The notes under the pieces: generated by a model
Database searches by the model: none
What the model saw: the letters and a program-made list of their open reading frames with translations, nothing else
What the model was told of the DNA's origin: nothing
Position numbers and translations under genes: made by a program
Shown: positions 22,216 to 34,879 of the stretch, one piece after another
How the letters are laid out: each line of letters starts with the position of its first letter
Position numbering within the stretch: the stretch's first letter is position 1
Assembly: GCA_032622095.1 (NCBI GenBank)
Contig: CP136064.1
Span: 187,594,209-187,658,208 of the forward strand
Origin: Siphonodentalium dalli
Taxonomy: Eukaryota > Mollusca > Scaphopoda > Gadilida > Siphonodentaliidae
DNA: 64,000 nucleotides
Reading direction: 5' to 3'

Positions 22216-24270
22216 TATATATTCATGGCATGGTCTGAGAAAATGCTACTAGATTAAACATTTATATGATTGCCTCATTAGTCATGTACATGTATAACAA
22301 GAAGGTCGTGACAGTTCAACTAAGTTGGCCTGGAATTATTATATTTAACATACATATTATTCCAATCGCAATGTGTCAAGTCGACAATAGCAAGTACGCA
22401 GGGCTATATTTAATAAATTTTCCACAAATAGCCACTAGTTAATATATATGCTAGCCATGCTGGTCAAGCTCCCGCTTAATGTTTAAGGTTTAAATCGAGA
22501 ACACAGTGTTAAAATCATGAATTATTTAATATGTGAGAATGCTAAAACTAATCACCGTGCATTATAATTATTATATTTAACTTGATGTGTCCATCACAGG
22601 AAACAGAATTCATACACACAGATGGAAAGTTGGCCCAAAAGAATATCCTGTCACCAGTCACTGCATGAACTCTGTGCATAGTGTGCCGAGACCAAGTGGG
22701 ATTGGGATATGTTCTTCTTTTCCTTCACTCAACAAGAAAATAAATGACTCACTTTGTTAGTCACCAATTCACTGGGCTTCACATGTTTGTTACATCTGTG
22801 TGCGGACTGCTCTGTAGATCACTAGATGGCTAGAATTGTATTTTGACCTGAGTCACATTCACAGTGAGTGGGTGAGGCTGAGCCTGAAGTCGTTGATAAC
22901 TAAATTGACTAATCTGTAATCACTAAATTGACTAATACAATCCTAATATTATTAGATCAGTAGGCCACATGACCGCTTTCACCGAATACTGCTTCCACAA
23001 GTTCCAGCTACGCGCTACGTTCAACGGTTCATGACTGAACTATACTGTCTATAGTAAATTAGTAAATCAGTCAGCTCTAAAATGTCCATTTTATAATTTC
23101 CTTGACCCATGTTGAGGCTTGACCTGACAGTGTTTGATATTAACAATTAAATTTACTATTTAGAGAAGTAGTTAGTAGACTGAACAATTTGCCGCTTGCA
23201 GTTGCAACTCTAAGTCTAACCAGTCCAGGTGTAAACAGACTTAAAATTGAACAATAACAGAACAAGTCAAATCGCCGTGGTGATCAGTCTGCACAGACAC
23301 AGGGGCCTGTAACGCGCTCCGCTGTCCGCCCCCCCCCCCCTTTGCACTGCCCATATACGCCACCCTCTATACGCGCCTTCTTCGCGTTAATGGAACATTA
23401 TATAGACAAGGGGCACTGTAGAAATTCAACGTTTCACCATCGCTCGGGAGTCGCACAAATTTAGCCCATTCACCCCAGTAATGATAACAATATATACACG
23501 GATGGATCGGCAAAGAATTCATCTTTCAATAAATACCACAAACTCCCATCAGAAACATTCATACACGTTGCATTTGATTAAATTTTAACCACCGAATATT
23601 GTCTCCGGAGAGCGTATTTTTTCGATTTGATCCGGCTCAGTATCAATGGACGCCATGCGTCTCTAAATTCACCACCCATACAGTTTACTATCATTAAAAA
23701 TCAGTCAAACGATCAACTAAATATCTGGAACGTAGTTATTTCTTGTCGGCTAATAATTTATTTACTCATACAAATCAACACATTGTCAGTAATCAATTTC
23801 TATAGAGGAGAAATCTGTCGATAATTCCAACTTTTTTTCATTTTTTTTTACAAGTCGCACGGCCCGTCATTTAAATATTCATTGTGACTTGACCTCGATT
23901 AGAATACTGGACGCTGATTGGCTGTTCTACTATTTTCATTTTAGTAACCGCGAAGTTTAAAATCGATGCAATATTGACATGTCGAACTCGTGGTCTGCAT
24001 GATAAATTTGTAAAAATAATGTCGTTCAAAGCTATTAACTGGTAATTTCGTAACCATTTCAACAAAAATTAATTGCATAGGGTGAATTTTATGTTGTAAA
24101 TCGAATATGTATGTTTTACAACTCAACTTAGAAGAACATTCCAGTGAAATATAAGAACTAAATTGTCAAATATAAAGACATTTTTTTATAGAAGTTTTAA
24201 TAAACCATTCAATAGCCACAGAAGCTATCTGGCAATGCCAGGTTTAAACATTGAAACAAAAACGAAATAT
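22216..24270. other. Intergenic; no recognised gene
   Basis: AT-rich unique-looking sequence with a C run at about 23330-23341. Short open frames show no family resemblance. Confidence 0.4.
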
Positions 24271-24299
24271 ACCTATGGCCACCACTGGTGGCCATAGGT
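24271..24299. repeat. Perfect 29-bp palindrome
   Basis: acctatggccacca / tggtggccataggt are perfect inverted arms around a single central base. It could be a short hairpin or a protein-binding site. No flanking element recognised. Confidence 0.8.
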
Positions 24300-25027
24300 C
24301 TGAATCGCCCGGATGTAAACAAAACAATTCATGTTGACGCGTTATATAGATTAGTGACGTCACAACTATACTTGCGTCGCTTACTCAATACCGTAAAACA
24401 ACCCTTTTGGGTTGTGATGATATCTAGGGGAGTATAACAAGATTATAGTGATTCATGGCATTATCAATAACATCGTGGTTGCTTAAAATGGTGTCTAAAG
24501 ATGCGTGACGTTACTTACTGGGCTCACTGTATGGAGCCGTACTTTTATGTCAATAGTTCTGTACTCTCGTCACAATTAAATTTAACAATGGAAATATAGG
24601 TTATTTGTGATCTTATTTTCACATGGACACTTCTCAGTTGCAGAACAACATACGAAATTACATATCGCACTGCTCATGCTGTAATTAAGCTATGTTGGCG
24701 CATGTACATGTTATAGGTAGTTTATCGTTCATAACACACATGTAGAACACTATAGCCATTTGCCGCCAGTTATCTAATCACAATATAGCTATGTAAATTG
24801 TTTACAAGTCTATGATCGCAGGCTTTACGCAGCCTAATGCTGGCCGTTCAGATGCCTGAATTCATGTATACAATTTCACGAGGATATATTTCTCTTTTAA
24901 TTTCAATTAACTGATTATTCAACAATTGAATATATCAGCGGAAACGTTCAGCATGTTAGTAAAACGACTATAAATCAATTAAGACAACTCTATACTCTGC
25001 TGTTATATAGATAAGGAATGGCTTCGA

Positions 25028-25130
25028 GTTGACTATGCCATAATTGTGGTCGGAGAGGTGGAATAGTGCACAAGCCACATGAGAGTGGACTATTCATATT
25101 CGAGGACCACCATTTTGGCATAGTCAACGA
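25028..25130. repeat. Foldback sequence with interrupted arms
   Basis: gttgactatgccataattgt pairs with accattttggcatagtcaac, and inner parts (gtggtc / gaccac, ggaatagt / actattc) also pair. A small decayed foldback. Confidence 0.65.
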
Positions 25131-25309
25131 CATAGTGCAACAAGTAGCGTTCAATATAGTTTTAAATTGGCCGTGTGTTCAGTTGTCAATCCGATAATGC
25201 CTTGCTATACGGTTTTAATAATAATCTATGACATAAAATAAGATTAAAATACTATAATTCATCACCTGTGTCTCAGAAGGTGCACATAGAGTAATAGCAA
25301 ATAGCTGAA

Positions 25310-25560
25310 GTCATGGAACCATTTCCCCCGTCTCGCTCCCAGAATGCAACAAAATTCAAACTAAGATATAGAATTATTCCCCTTCCATTTAAAATAATAG
25401 ACTCTTTAGTACAGAAAAATACGTCGGTTACTCAACAAAAACATGTTCAATCTTTATTACACCAGATAAGTTGATAATACAATGTTTTGGGGCTTCCTCT
25501 TTCAAATGGTATATAATATGGCAAATATGTTATAAAATGTGATATGGGGGTTCGAAAATG
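25310..25560 (-). repeat. Inverted copy of the 13630 repeat
   Basis: The reverse complement carries the same ordered words as 13630-13940 (ttttcgaaccccca, gccatattatataccatttg, gaggaagcccc, gcattctgggagcgag). Confidence 0.6.
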
Positions 25561-26529
25561 ATGTACCAAGACAACCCCTGGGACATAACTTTCAATCCGG
25601 GAAAACAGACAATTTCTAGTTCGCAGGGGCTGCTCGATTACCACACATATCAGCGCCTCTGTTGGCTACATCAAGATTGCGAAATACTGGACACCGCAAC
25701 AGATTAGTGGACATCTATGCAGTACTCATACCCGATACATACATAGGAGGAGAATTGAGAAGTAAACAGAACGATTTTGGGATTAGCGAGACCAGATACT
25801 TCGCTAGGAGAGGCTATTGAAACCTAACGCAGCGCGATGGACAGGGAGAAGAGTCTAAAGAGCACACAGGAAAAACTACCCCGCTTGGTTAACCTAGGAA
25901 CGCCCCAATTGACGCACCATGAAATGCGAACCGAGCCGGAATAATACCTTTCCTGTATTTAGACGCGGACGAATCGAGACCCGACACACAGTTCTAACCG
26001 ACTACCCAGCAGTGACCAAGACTTCTTGGACGCCAAGAAGACAGCTAGGATCTCTAGCCGGAAGCATGGATAGGAATGCAAGGTAACACATTATGATCTT
26101 GTATTTCTAACAACACACCACTGATGCGCCGACGAAGAAGAAGAGCAGACGACAGGAAGATGAACTCAACCGGAACTCAACCGAGCCGATGACAAACGGA
26201 CACGCCCAGCTTACGGGGACACTAGGAGACCGTAACCCGTGCAGACGACAGGAAGATAAACTCAACCAGGGAGAATCCAGATGCTGATGATTGAACATTA
26301 TTGACTTTGTTGTAATTAAATAATCAAACCGTTCTGATAGTATTAAGAGTTATATGTACCCGTATTGGCACAATGAAGTGGGCCTTTAAATCTGAGTCTT
26401 GCTAGAGCGATGGACTAAATCGGTCACGGACTCAAATGGACAATTTGCGTTAGGACGTAAGCAATGGCACCACTTGGTGAAAACCAAAGCACGCGTCTGT
26501 CGGATATTTTTTAGATCAAATCATGAACC
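25561..26529. other. Purine-rich low-repeat segment; no gene recognised
   Basis: Between about 25780 and 26290 the + strand is unusually rich in A/G and less AT-rich than its surroundings. cagacgacaggaagat(g/a)aactcaacc occurs twice, 95 bp apart (26147 and 26242). No frame, tRNA or known RNA motif was recognised. Confidence 0.35.
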
Positions 26530-26955
26530 TCTACTCTAGCTTCGTCCATATAGATCATATATTCCACCAGTACAAAACATGGGAACTGGTTTATATTCTG
26601 ACCGGGAACTATATAGCATTGAACAAACAAGTCAGGGAATGTGTTTCTTTGTTCATACTTGTTCCTCGATAATCTACTTCACAGTAGGGGGTGGTCCCAT
26701 GTAACGTTTGTGAACTGATATCGCAATAAATTTTGAATTAATTAACCGTGAAAAATATAATAAGTGTAAGCGATGCAAAGCAAATTCGCACACAGAGTCA
26801 TTTAAATCGTGCAAATTCGAGTCAGGTATTAACTAAGAAATAATACTACCGGCACTGTTTTTTGCAATGTCATAAACTTCCCCTGTATCAACATCAAAAG
26901 GTTCCCAGGTTTTGTACTGGTGGAAAATGATCTCTACGGGCGAAGCTAGATTAAA
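26530..26955. mobile_element. Foldback/MITE element, best copy of the 'gtactggtggaa' family
   Basis: The left arm ctctagcttcgtccatatag ... attccaccagtacaaaacat mirrors the right arm ttttgtactggtggaaaatg ... gggcgaagctagatt. The subterminal gttcccagg / catgggaac pair as well. The interior shares words with 4140-4310, 15110-15865 and 21690-22215. Confidence 0.75.
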
Positions 26956-26997
26956 GATTCCCCCTGATACAGACCAATGTTACTCTGTAGTAAAACA

Positions 26998-27503
26998 AAA
27001 CTATTAGTTAAAAGTTTTCAGTGTTATAGGGTATGTGGCATACCACAGGCTCTTTGAAAAGCTAAAATCCTAACATTGCCAAAGGGTAATAACTCTATAA
27101 AGAATGTAACTTTACGAAATAACGGCGATTTGTATGAGAAATTACAACACCACAATAGATCAACTCTGGTGAAATATAAGTCAAATTCTTCTATAGGGTG
27201 GGTGGCTTTGGGAAGGCTTGGGTTACGTTCTTCAAATATTTCCGTTATTCCGTCAAAAACACTTTTTCAAATATCTCCGTTAATAAAAATAATTTCTTAT
27301 TTCTATAATTCGCGCTATTTCGTCATTTCGATGCATGTTTTTATTCCGCTATTTCGCTGTATTTTCCTATTTCGCTTTTTCGTGGTATTTCATATTTCGA
27401 TAATTCGCTATATTTGACATATTATGGGATATTGGCATGCCTCAACGGCTGGCGTGGCATGCCACATACCCTATAACACTGAGGAATTTTAACTAATAGT
27501 TTT
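26998..27503. mobile_element. MITE with ~49-bp terminal inverted repeats
   Basis: aaaactattagttaaaa...cagtgttatagggtatgtgg at the left and its complement ccacataccctataacactg...ttttaactaatagtttt at the right, with a few mismatches. The interior (27230-27420) is a degenerate repeat of ctatttcg/ccgttattccg words. Confidence 0.85.
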
Positions 27504-28230
27504 GTATTACTACTGTATCAGGTGAAAGATTCATGGTATGATCTAGATTATTTCATGTCGAAATATTTTTTTTTTTACAAATACACCCTTTGTTGCCCAA
27601 AACTCAGCATTCTAAACAAACCGGGATCACTTTCCGGACCTGACAGACTCGCCCTGACCATTCCTAATACACATAATGTTTCCCATATTTCCGAGGGATA
27701 TGAGTTTATATTATATTTATATTATATTTTTAAATTTGTTTAAATGCGGAATGATGTTTCATCCGACACAAATTCAAGAAGCGCAATTCTATATTGCTTT
27801 TGTTGGTTGTAACAAATGTCAATTCTTATTGTGATAATTCCTTCAGACTTGTATAGTAAGTGGGATAACCCAATTTAACGGCGATCTGTAAACTTCACCA
27901 CACTGCCTGTAAATCTTTCTTCTAACCAAAAGGACACACGCAAACACACAAACTCCCTTTAACACTTTGGCCTACTGCATGAACATATTATCATGAAAAC
28001 AGGTTCATAATGAACCTAAATATTCACAAAAGGTCATATTGCATGGACATATTTGATTCTGAAATAAGCCCACGGTGAACTTATATTCGTTTTTTCCATT
28101 AAAAGGCGCGAGCCACAGTGAAAACACATTACAGAGGTAAATATGAGTGTACAAAGAACATGTTGCTCAAATAGTGCCATATTGGACCTATTTCGTTTTG
28201 AAATACATCGTGGTAAACAGTATGTGGTTA
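27504..28230. other. Intergenic; no recognised feature
   Basis: Short open frames without family resemblance. Confidence 0.35.
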
Positions 28231-28746
28231 TTAAAGGCACGGATGGCGTTCGTTGCAGAAATATTCATATTTTTTCAAATCGCCATCAACAGTGAGAATG
28301 TTAAAATATATATAGTTTTGTTCATATGCCAAACATAATCAGCGCTTAAATAGTATATTGTCGTCAAGACGTACGATGGTGTACGTAAACAAGAGCCTAC
28401 TCGTGTTACATAAATTCTGCTTGCGTTTATATAACACAGCGCAATTATATTGGTTAATCACACACAAATTATATAAACGCTCTTTATTATTTCCATATCA
28501 GGAAAACAGTAACAATAAGTCTCTTTGTGTTTACCACAACCGTATCTAAACAAAAGCCAGGAAACTTGCTTTTGTTTACATAACAAAGGAAAGAAATTGA
28601 CAATAACATACTGTTTATACCATATTTCTGATTGGTGTAAGAACAAAGTCTGTCTATATTTTACAATTCTTTCTGTTTATGGCGGTATTTGACGGAGGTG
28701 ACTATTTTAACACCATACCCACCGCCAACGCCGCCCGTATATTTAA
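28231..28746 (+). mobile_element. MITE 'D', copy 1 (516 bp)
   Basis: It starts TTAAAGGCACGGATGGCGTT and ends AACGCCGCCCGTATATTTAA. An inverted copy with the same interior lies at 50123-50662 (shared words: cgttgcagaaatattc, ccaaacataatcagcgc, gtcgtcaagac, aataaagagcgt, ggcttttgtttaga, ccatatttctgattggtgta). No coding capacity. Confidence 0.85.
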
Positions 28747-29930
28747 TGACTAGCAGGGTTACCCGGCGTTTCCCATATTTAAGTGTTGTGAAACCATGTG
28801 TTGTGGACATTTGATGGGAATAGCTAGATAGAGAATACTCTTACTCAAAGTTTTATACATATTCTCATAAATTGTATATCCAAATGACATCGCAAACGTC
28901 ATTCTTATACATGGATTACATGTAGTGGCTCACCTTGTCGGAGTAATTGTCATTTTGTTTATCGCGTTTAATTCCTCCCGCCAATAAAACAGTATTTATT
29001 TATTTACAACCACGCGTGCTTCTGACGTTATCATTTTGTTTAAATCATACAGTCGTCGACGTTGGCATTGACGTTTGTTTGTTTGTTTTAAAAAAAATAT
29101 TTTTATTGGGATCAAAACTTGAACATCATAATCACACTAGTTTGTTAGACTAATATTTTGAGGACACCGGGTTATCATATCTCCATGGAGATACAGATGT
29201 TTAATAGAAATGTTCAGGTGCTCCTCTGTTCATAGTGCTCTTCTGTCTAATTATACTCAGCTTAAAAGAAATATTGTTATATATATAAGCTATACATATG
29301 ATCCCGACACAAAGTGAGATTTGAAGTTGTTTCTGTTAGGCTATAAGTCTGTTCTAAATACAAATGAAAGAACTCCTCTGTATCGGGCAGATGTACCCTT
29401 GTCGGACGCCAGCATTGGATGATCATGAAAAACCATGTGCTATAATGACTGTGTTTTTATCTCAGAGGAAGCTATATTTGACTGCACAATGTGACCACTA
29501 TGTTTGAACAGGCCCTCTATATATTTCCATCTCTCTTGACAAATTGCATCTTTTTAGTGGAAAATATCTTGAATGGGACAGACTCAATTGTGTTATAATA
29601 CATGATCCATTCTAACATCCCATCCTCTGATGTTTCAAGGTCACTAATCTTTCAAGAATATAATTATGTATTTCTTAAATGGAATGATAAATATACTTTT
29701 AATGCTTTCTTCTATTTATCAGTTTTGCTAGCTCGCTATGTTAATGCCCTGATTCCCGTCCCCATATAAATATGGCAGTTGAGAAGATAGAATTGTCCCA
29801 AGTGACTTAGTTCTGTCACCATGTGTCCAGGTTAGAATATTTGAACGCCAAAAATTCCTTAGAACGAATTATGGAGATAACTATATATAATCGATATCAG
29901 CGACTAAAACATTCTTCAGAACGTTAGTCG
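28747..29930. other. Intergenic; no recognised gene
   Basis: AT-rich, no long repeats noticed. Confidence 0.35.
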
Positions 29931-29934
29931 CCCT

Positions 29935-30430
29935 CCTCTCTCTCCATCCCTGTCCCAAGCGGCACCAAGTGTGGCGTCTTTAACCCACATGATTTGATTC
30001 CTCGAATCATTGGTGAAGATCGTGTATGAATTTGGTGAAAATTAATGCTAAACATATTTGTATCAGCTTTTGTGCCCCTCCCCTTCACATTCATGGCTGG
30101 AACGGCGCAACTTTTGACATATTTAAACCACGTCCATTAGACTCCCTCCCCCACAATCTCTCACCCAAACAGCACCAATTTGGCGTTCTTAAATCACACT
30201 ATTAGATTCCTCTTATCAGGGAGAAGAATATGTATCAATTTTGTGGAAATCGGCGCTAACAATAGTTTGTGTTGTCAATTGTAGGCCCCTCTCCCCTTTC
30301 GTGCACCCCTGACTCGAACGGCGCCATATCATGGAGATGATTATGTATAAGTTTGGTTTTCATCATACTTGCTGCCCCTGACACCAAAAGCGTCACTTCA
30401 GAAAATTGTAACCCGCACCATTATCATCCT
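29935..30430. repeat. Degenerate tandem repeat (~170-190 bp units)
   Basis: Three to four diverged units each contain ccctcccc...ca(c/a)tc, then (a)gcggcacca or equivalent, ttggcg(t)ctt(t)aa..cac, gattcctc and gtgtatgaatttggtg. An old minisatellite or element interior. Confidence 0.5.
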
Positions 30431-30639
30431 CGTAAAAAGTTATCCATGTTGGACCACTTTGGTGCCATTTAGATTGGCGCTCTCCACTGTCAATACGTCA
30501 ATTTCATTGGACGATTGAATTACGTACAGTTCGTGCGGTACGGCGAAACAATATCAATACGTATATATGTCGGTAATTTGACCCGGTGGTACGATTGGAT
30601 AGGTTCCGTTGACCTCAGATGGTTTAAATATGCACTACT

Positions 30640-31250
30640 AATTAGCAATAAAGAGAGTTTATTATCAACTTAAAAGTTATCCATGCAGATGTCGTGCAAT
30701 AGGTGATGTTTACCCATAGTGATTGATAATTAATTTAAATTACTTAAAGGGACACTAATAAGTTACTCATAATTTACCATAGCAACACCGGGTACCCCAA
30801 CTATTAGCACATGTATCTTTAACCAGTGTGCACACTTTAATAATTTATCAAACTTCAATCCTTATAGTCTTACAGCGGAGAGCGTGTAATCAGTATCTAA
30901 ACTTTATCAACTTCGAAACTGACGCTTATAATAAAGAGCGTTTAACCAGTATGTTCCCTTTATCCACATACGAACTTATGCGTATAATAAAGAGCTTTTA
31001 CTTTTAACATTTCGCCAGTATATGCCCTACCTTCTAAACATTACTTGCGCTCATTCCAAGAGAGTCTACCTTCAAAATTAGTGGCTATGCCAGGAGGGTC
31101 ATACCAAAAAAGAGGGTCATATCACAGAAAACCTCAACAGGTATGTGCCCTTTATTAAGACTTTATCAACTCCAAATATTAGTCTTACAATGGAGAGCGT
31201 TTAATCAGTATTTGCATTTTATCAACTTCGAAATTGTCGCTTACAATAAA
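30640..31250. repeat. Degenerate repeats of 'aaagagcgtttaatcagtat ... atcaacttcgaaactg' words
   Basis: Between 30840 and 31250, and again at 31660-31985, words such as ctttatcaacttcgaaactg, cgcttataataaagagcgtt and accagtatgt.ccc recur at irregular spacing (about 50-60 bp). Fragments also lie at 45610-45720. The hallmark 'aataaagagcgttta' also occurs inside MITE D. Confidence 0.6.
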
Positions 31251-31252
31251 TA

Positions 31253-31400
31253 TAGAATATACGCATAGTGTTTCTGAATAACAAATTTAATCCACGAGTG
31301 GGATTGGCGATTTACACCACGAGCTTCAGCGAGTGGTGTAAATCGCCAATCCCACGAGTGGATTAAATTTGTTATTCAGAAACACTATGCGTATATTTTG
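31253..31400. mobile_element. Foldback element, copy 2 of the 9485 family
   Basis: Near-perfect palindrome: agaatatacgcatagtgttt mirrored by aacactatgcgtatatttt, and aaatttaatccacgagtggg by cccacgagtggattaaattt. The centre is cgagcttcagcgagtgg. It is more intact than the intronic copy. Confidence 0.9.
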
Positions 31401-31565
31401 TTTATGCCACGATCTTTACAAAGCGATGGATAAACACTTTTCCGTTCAAATTGTTTTGAGAAAGTTTAATCCACTCTGCATAGTTTATGCCACGATCTTT
31501 ACAATGCGATGGATAAACACTTTTCCGTTCAAATTGTATGGAGAAAGTTTAATCCACTTTGCGAA
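31401..31565 (+). repeat. 81-bp direct duplication
   Basis: gtttatgccacgatctttac to gagaaagtttaatccact is present twice in tandem (starting 31401 and 31482) with few differences. Confidence 0.85.
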
Positions 31566-32292
31566 GTTTAATCAACAGTAGGCATTTAATCAACAGGTGT
31601 TGATTAAATGTAAAATTTAAACAGATGGCTTTATTTACATAGTAAGATAGGCGATCGTGGTACAAAGAGCGTTTTATCAGTATGTGCCGTCTATCTAATT
31701 CGAAACAGGCGCTTGTAAAAAAAAAAGAGTGTTAAGTATATGGCATACCTTCAAAACTGAAGCTTAAAATCAAGAAGATAATACCAATAAAGTGGGGCAT
31801 ACCACACAACACGTTAATCAGCGTGTAATTTTTTTCAACGTAAAAACTGGTGCTTATAATGAAGAGCGTTTACTCTTAAATTTTCATCAGTATATGTATG
31901 CCATACCTTCAAAAATATCGCTTATACCAAGATGGTCATACCAATAAAGATGGTCATATTACAGAAAATTTTAATCAGTTTGTGACCTTTACGTTTAATT
32001 GCGGTGGAGCGGCAAATATAATTAGAATTTAAACATGGGACCAAGTTATTTTATAGCTGCAAGTCCTCGCTGACATGTGTAAGTCAAAGTGAACAATATT
32101 AATGACAATGGTACGTGGCAAAGAAGCATTTTCAATCTCAAAATGTTGAGAGCACGTGAAAAAATTTCATCGCGGTACAGAAGCGACCAAAATAAATTGA
32201 ACACTTTATAACTTTTTTCGGTGAATGGCGAATCTAACTTCTTATATATACAGTTAGCAAGTGACAGTAGTTACTCACAAACTTGACTGACC

Positions 32293-32721
32293 ATGGAAAT
32301 TCAAGTAGACATTCATGAAAAACCCACTACTTGCACAAGTACAATTACTACTAGTACTGATACTATTACTATTAGTGCTAGCCCATGCAGTGCAAATTTC
32401 TCACCAGCAGCATGTGTAACTCATACCGGAATATAGATAGAAAACAGCATTACAACCGTTGTCTATACTACAGCAAACGGCACCATAGGTAACTGTTCTC
32501 CTACATTTAGTGCTAAGCTACAAACTACTAGCGACCAAAACTTTATGGATTCTACTTCCTCGATAGCTATAAAATCATTTCCTGAAGTGGCCAGCTCTCA
32601 GTGTGGAATAATGAATACACGCTCCAAAACTCAAAATATTTGTACTGGTTCGTCGATAAATGACAGTAGTCCAGGAGATATTGGTCGACCTCTGCAACCC
32701 CCCCCCCCCCCCAGGACTTAA
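32293..32721 (+). pseudogene. Ser/Thr-rich open frame with one internal stop; unidentified
   Basis: From ATG 32293 (context gaccATGg) the frame runs 142 codons to TAA at 32719, broken only by TAG at 32434-32436. It encodes MEIQVDIHEKPTTCTSTITT..., then a Ser/Thr/Asn/Cys-rich stretch, and ends in a poly-Pro tract made by the C run at 32699-32712. The frame runs into the outer edge of the 5-kb inverted repeat. I recognise no family. It may be a transposon relic or chance. The TAG could also be a readthrough or an assembly difference. Confidence 0.3.
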
Positions 32722-32794
32722 CTTCATCCCACTAATTTTCTTCCTTAAGGTCTCCTCTAATTTATTTAACTTGTTAACAAGAAAAAAAAGTGGC

Positions 32795-33900
32795 CGCAGA
32801 GACTCCAGACAAGATGGCGTCCATCATAGCGGCCATTTTTTTTAATGCACCAGGTCTCTTTGATCGCCATTATAGTAAAGATGATAGCACATGCGGTCTT
32901 ATTTTCCGCTCGATTCGTTATGCTAATATACAATCCTAACAAATTAGCCAAAAATCCGACACCAGGATCCAATATGGCGGCCAAGATGGCCGCCGAAATG
33001 TGAAAATATGCTATTGTTCTGACATGTTACCACCTTTCGTTTGTCTCTGTGTGAAAATGTTAGAATTTTTGCGTCATGTTATACATTTATCATATAGAGA
33101 AGTCATTGGCGAACACATGGGGACCATAATATGCATTCATTGCGCGATATTTTTGTCCGATATCACGATATCCCAAATGCCGGTATCATAGGTCAAAGCC
33201 GAATCTCCGTTAATAACGCGATGTTATGTTTCGAATCAATGACTGTTATTGCTATTATAACAACACCCATGCATATATAGTTGCAGGAGATACTCGAGCT
33301 AGGATTCCTCTTATACCTGAGTTGAGGAATATTTACCCAAATCCAAGATGGCGGCCAAAATGGCCACCAAAAATAAAAAATCGCCGAAAATCGCTGATTT
33401 TAACATCAGTGAGCATTATTGTCATGACAACTCCACACCTGCTTACTATTGTAAGTTGGGAACACTTAGGGGAAGAACTTTCCTTGTACCATATCCAAAT
33501 AAAAGTCCCCCAAATCCAAAATGGCGCCCACAATGGCGGACAGATTTTGAATAATCACCGAAATTCCCTCATATTCACATCATTGGGCATTATTGTCGAG
33601 ACAACTCAACCAATGCTTACAATTGAGTTGGAAATACTGAGGTGAAGTAATTACATTACATCTCATGCAAGAAATTGTTTTCCAAATCGAAGATGGCGGC
33701 CAAAATGGCGACCGAAATTTGAAAACAAGTCTACATTCCTTTACTTTCTTACGATGGGCGTTATTGTTTCGCCATTTCTATCCACCATTACATGTTGATA
33801 TGGAATAGTGACATGAAGTATTCATTAGGGTTTGGCAATTGATACTCACAGCCAAGATCGCTGCTAAATTGGCGGCTAGAAATTGAAAAGAAATCGATAT
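32795..33900 (-). promoter_or_regulatory. Tandem ~170-bp units with CAAGATGGCGGCC (YY1-type) motifs, left arm
   Basis: (C)AAGATGGCGGCC-like boxes, often paired with AAAATGGC, occur at about 32810, 32966, 33345, 33517, 33690 and 33852, mostly 163-173 bp apart. AAGATGGC is the core YY1 site, and YY1 sites near the start are known in mammalian L1 5' UTRs. Promoter function here is inference. The 139-codon frame at 33226-33645 spans two units and is matched in the other arm, but it is most likely a by-product of the repeat. Confidence 0.5.
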
Positions 33901-34879
33901 TTTCACATATTAATTTCAACTTTTTGTCATAATATCGGTATGTATGGACGAAACTGTACATAAACCATCTACTAGTTCAACTTAAAGGTATCAAAATGCA
34001 TAACATAGCTCGTATCCTTCTGGAAAGATGAAAAACCACAATTAATATCGCGATGTGGCATTTCGAAATCCAGTCTCCACTTAGCGCCGATAATGGCCGT
34101 AAGCGTAGGTGCGCCGAATAGTTATATCAGAATAATTACCTGATAACAGATTCTGATTTGCCACGTCACGTCCATAATTATCTGGACCAACTTCCATTTC
34201 TTTGTCTGATAAATCTAGGTCGCTCATACCGACAAAGTATTCACCACTTCGTGGGAGTAGGATCCCTCTAATCATAACGTTTCAAACAATTCATTGTCCG
34301 GTGTCTAGCTTAAGACTTTAAATATTTGCTAAATATGATATTTGTGCGTCGTCTTGAACTAGGAAGTCATATGGCCGATGAGTATACAAGCTTACAGATC
34401 TCGAAGGTCATCTCTATGTATGTGCCTCATACCCCATGGGATAACGACATGTACACCTGGCGAACCAGTTAGCTAGTCACTTCTCAATAGATGGTTCGTC
34501 AACTCACAAACTCAGCGAACGCATTGGCATATGTGGACAACTTCGACCGTGTTTCGAAGGTTGCTAGCTGTCTCATTCCCTTAGACAGATGTATATCTGC
34601 GAAGGAGAAGTTCCTAGTGTACAGACTACCCACACTACTTGACCATTATCCGAAGCAAACTGTGTGACGCCCCGCAGTTGTCTCGTCGAATATCTCCCAG
34701 CAGGGAAGAACAATGCTCGCGGTGCTAGTTTGTGGACATGCGCCATGATACTGGGAATTAAATGGGCCACTGTATACACAACCCCTACACCTGGTGCATG
34801 TTTAAGATATCGAGTGTCATGCGTGTCGGCTTTATTTGGTGTGGTAAGATTGTATTTCCACATCCGTTTCGAAGTCTTT

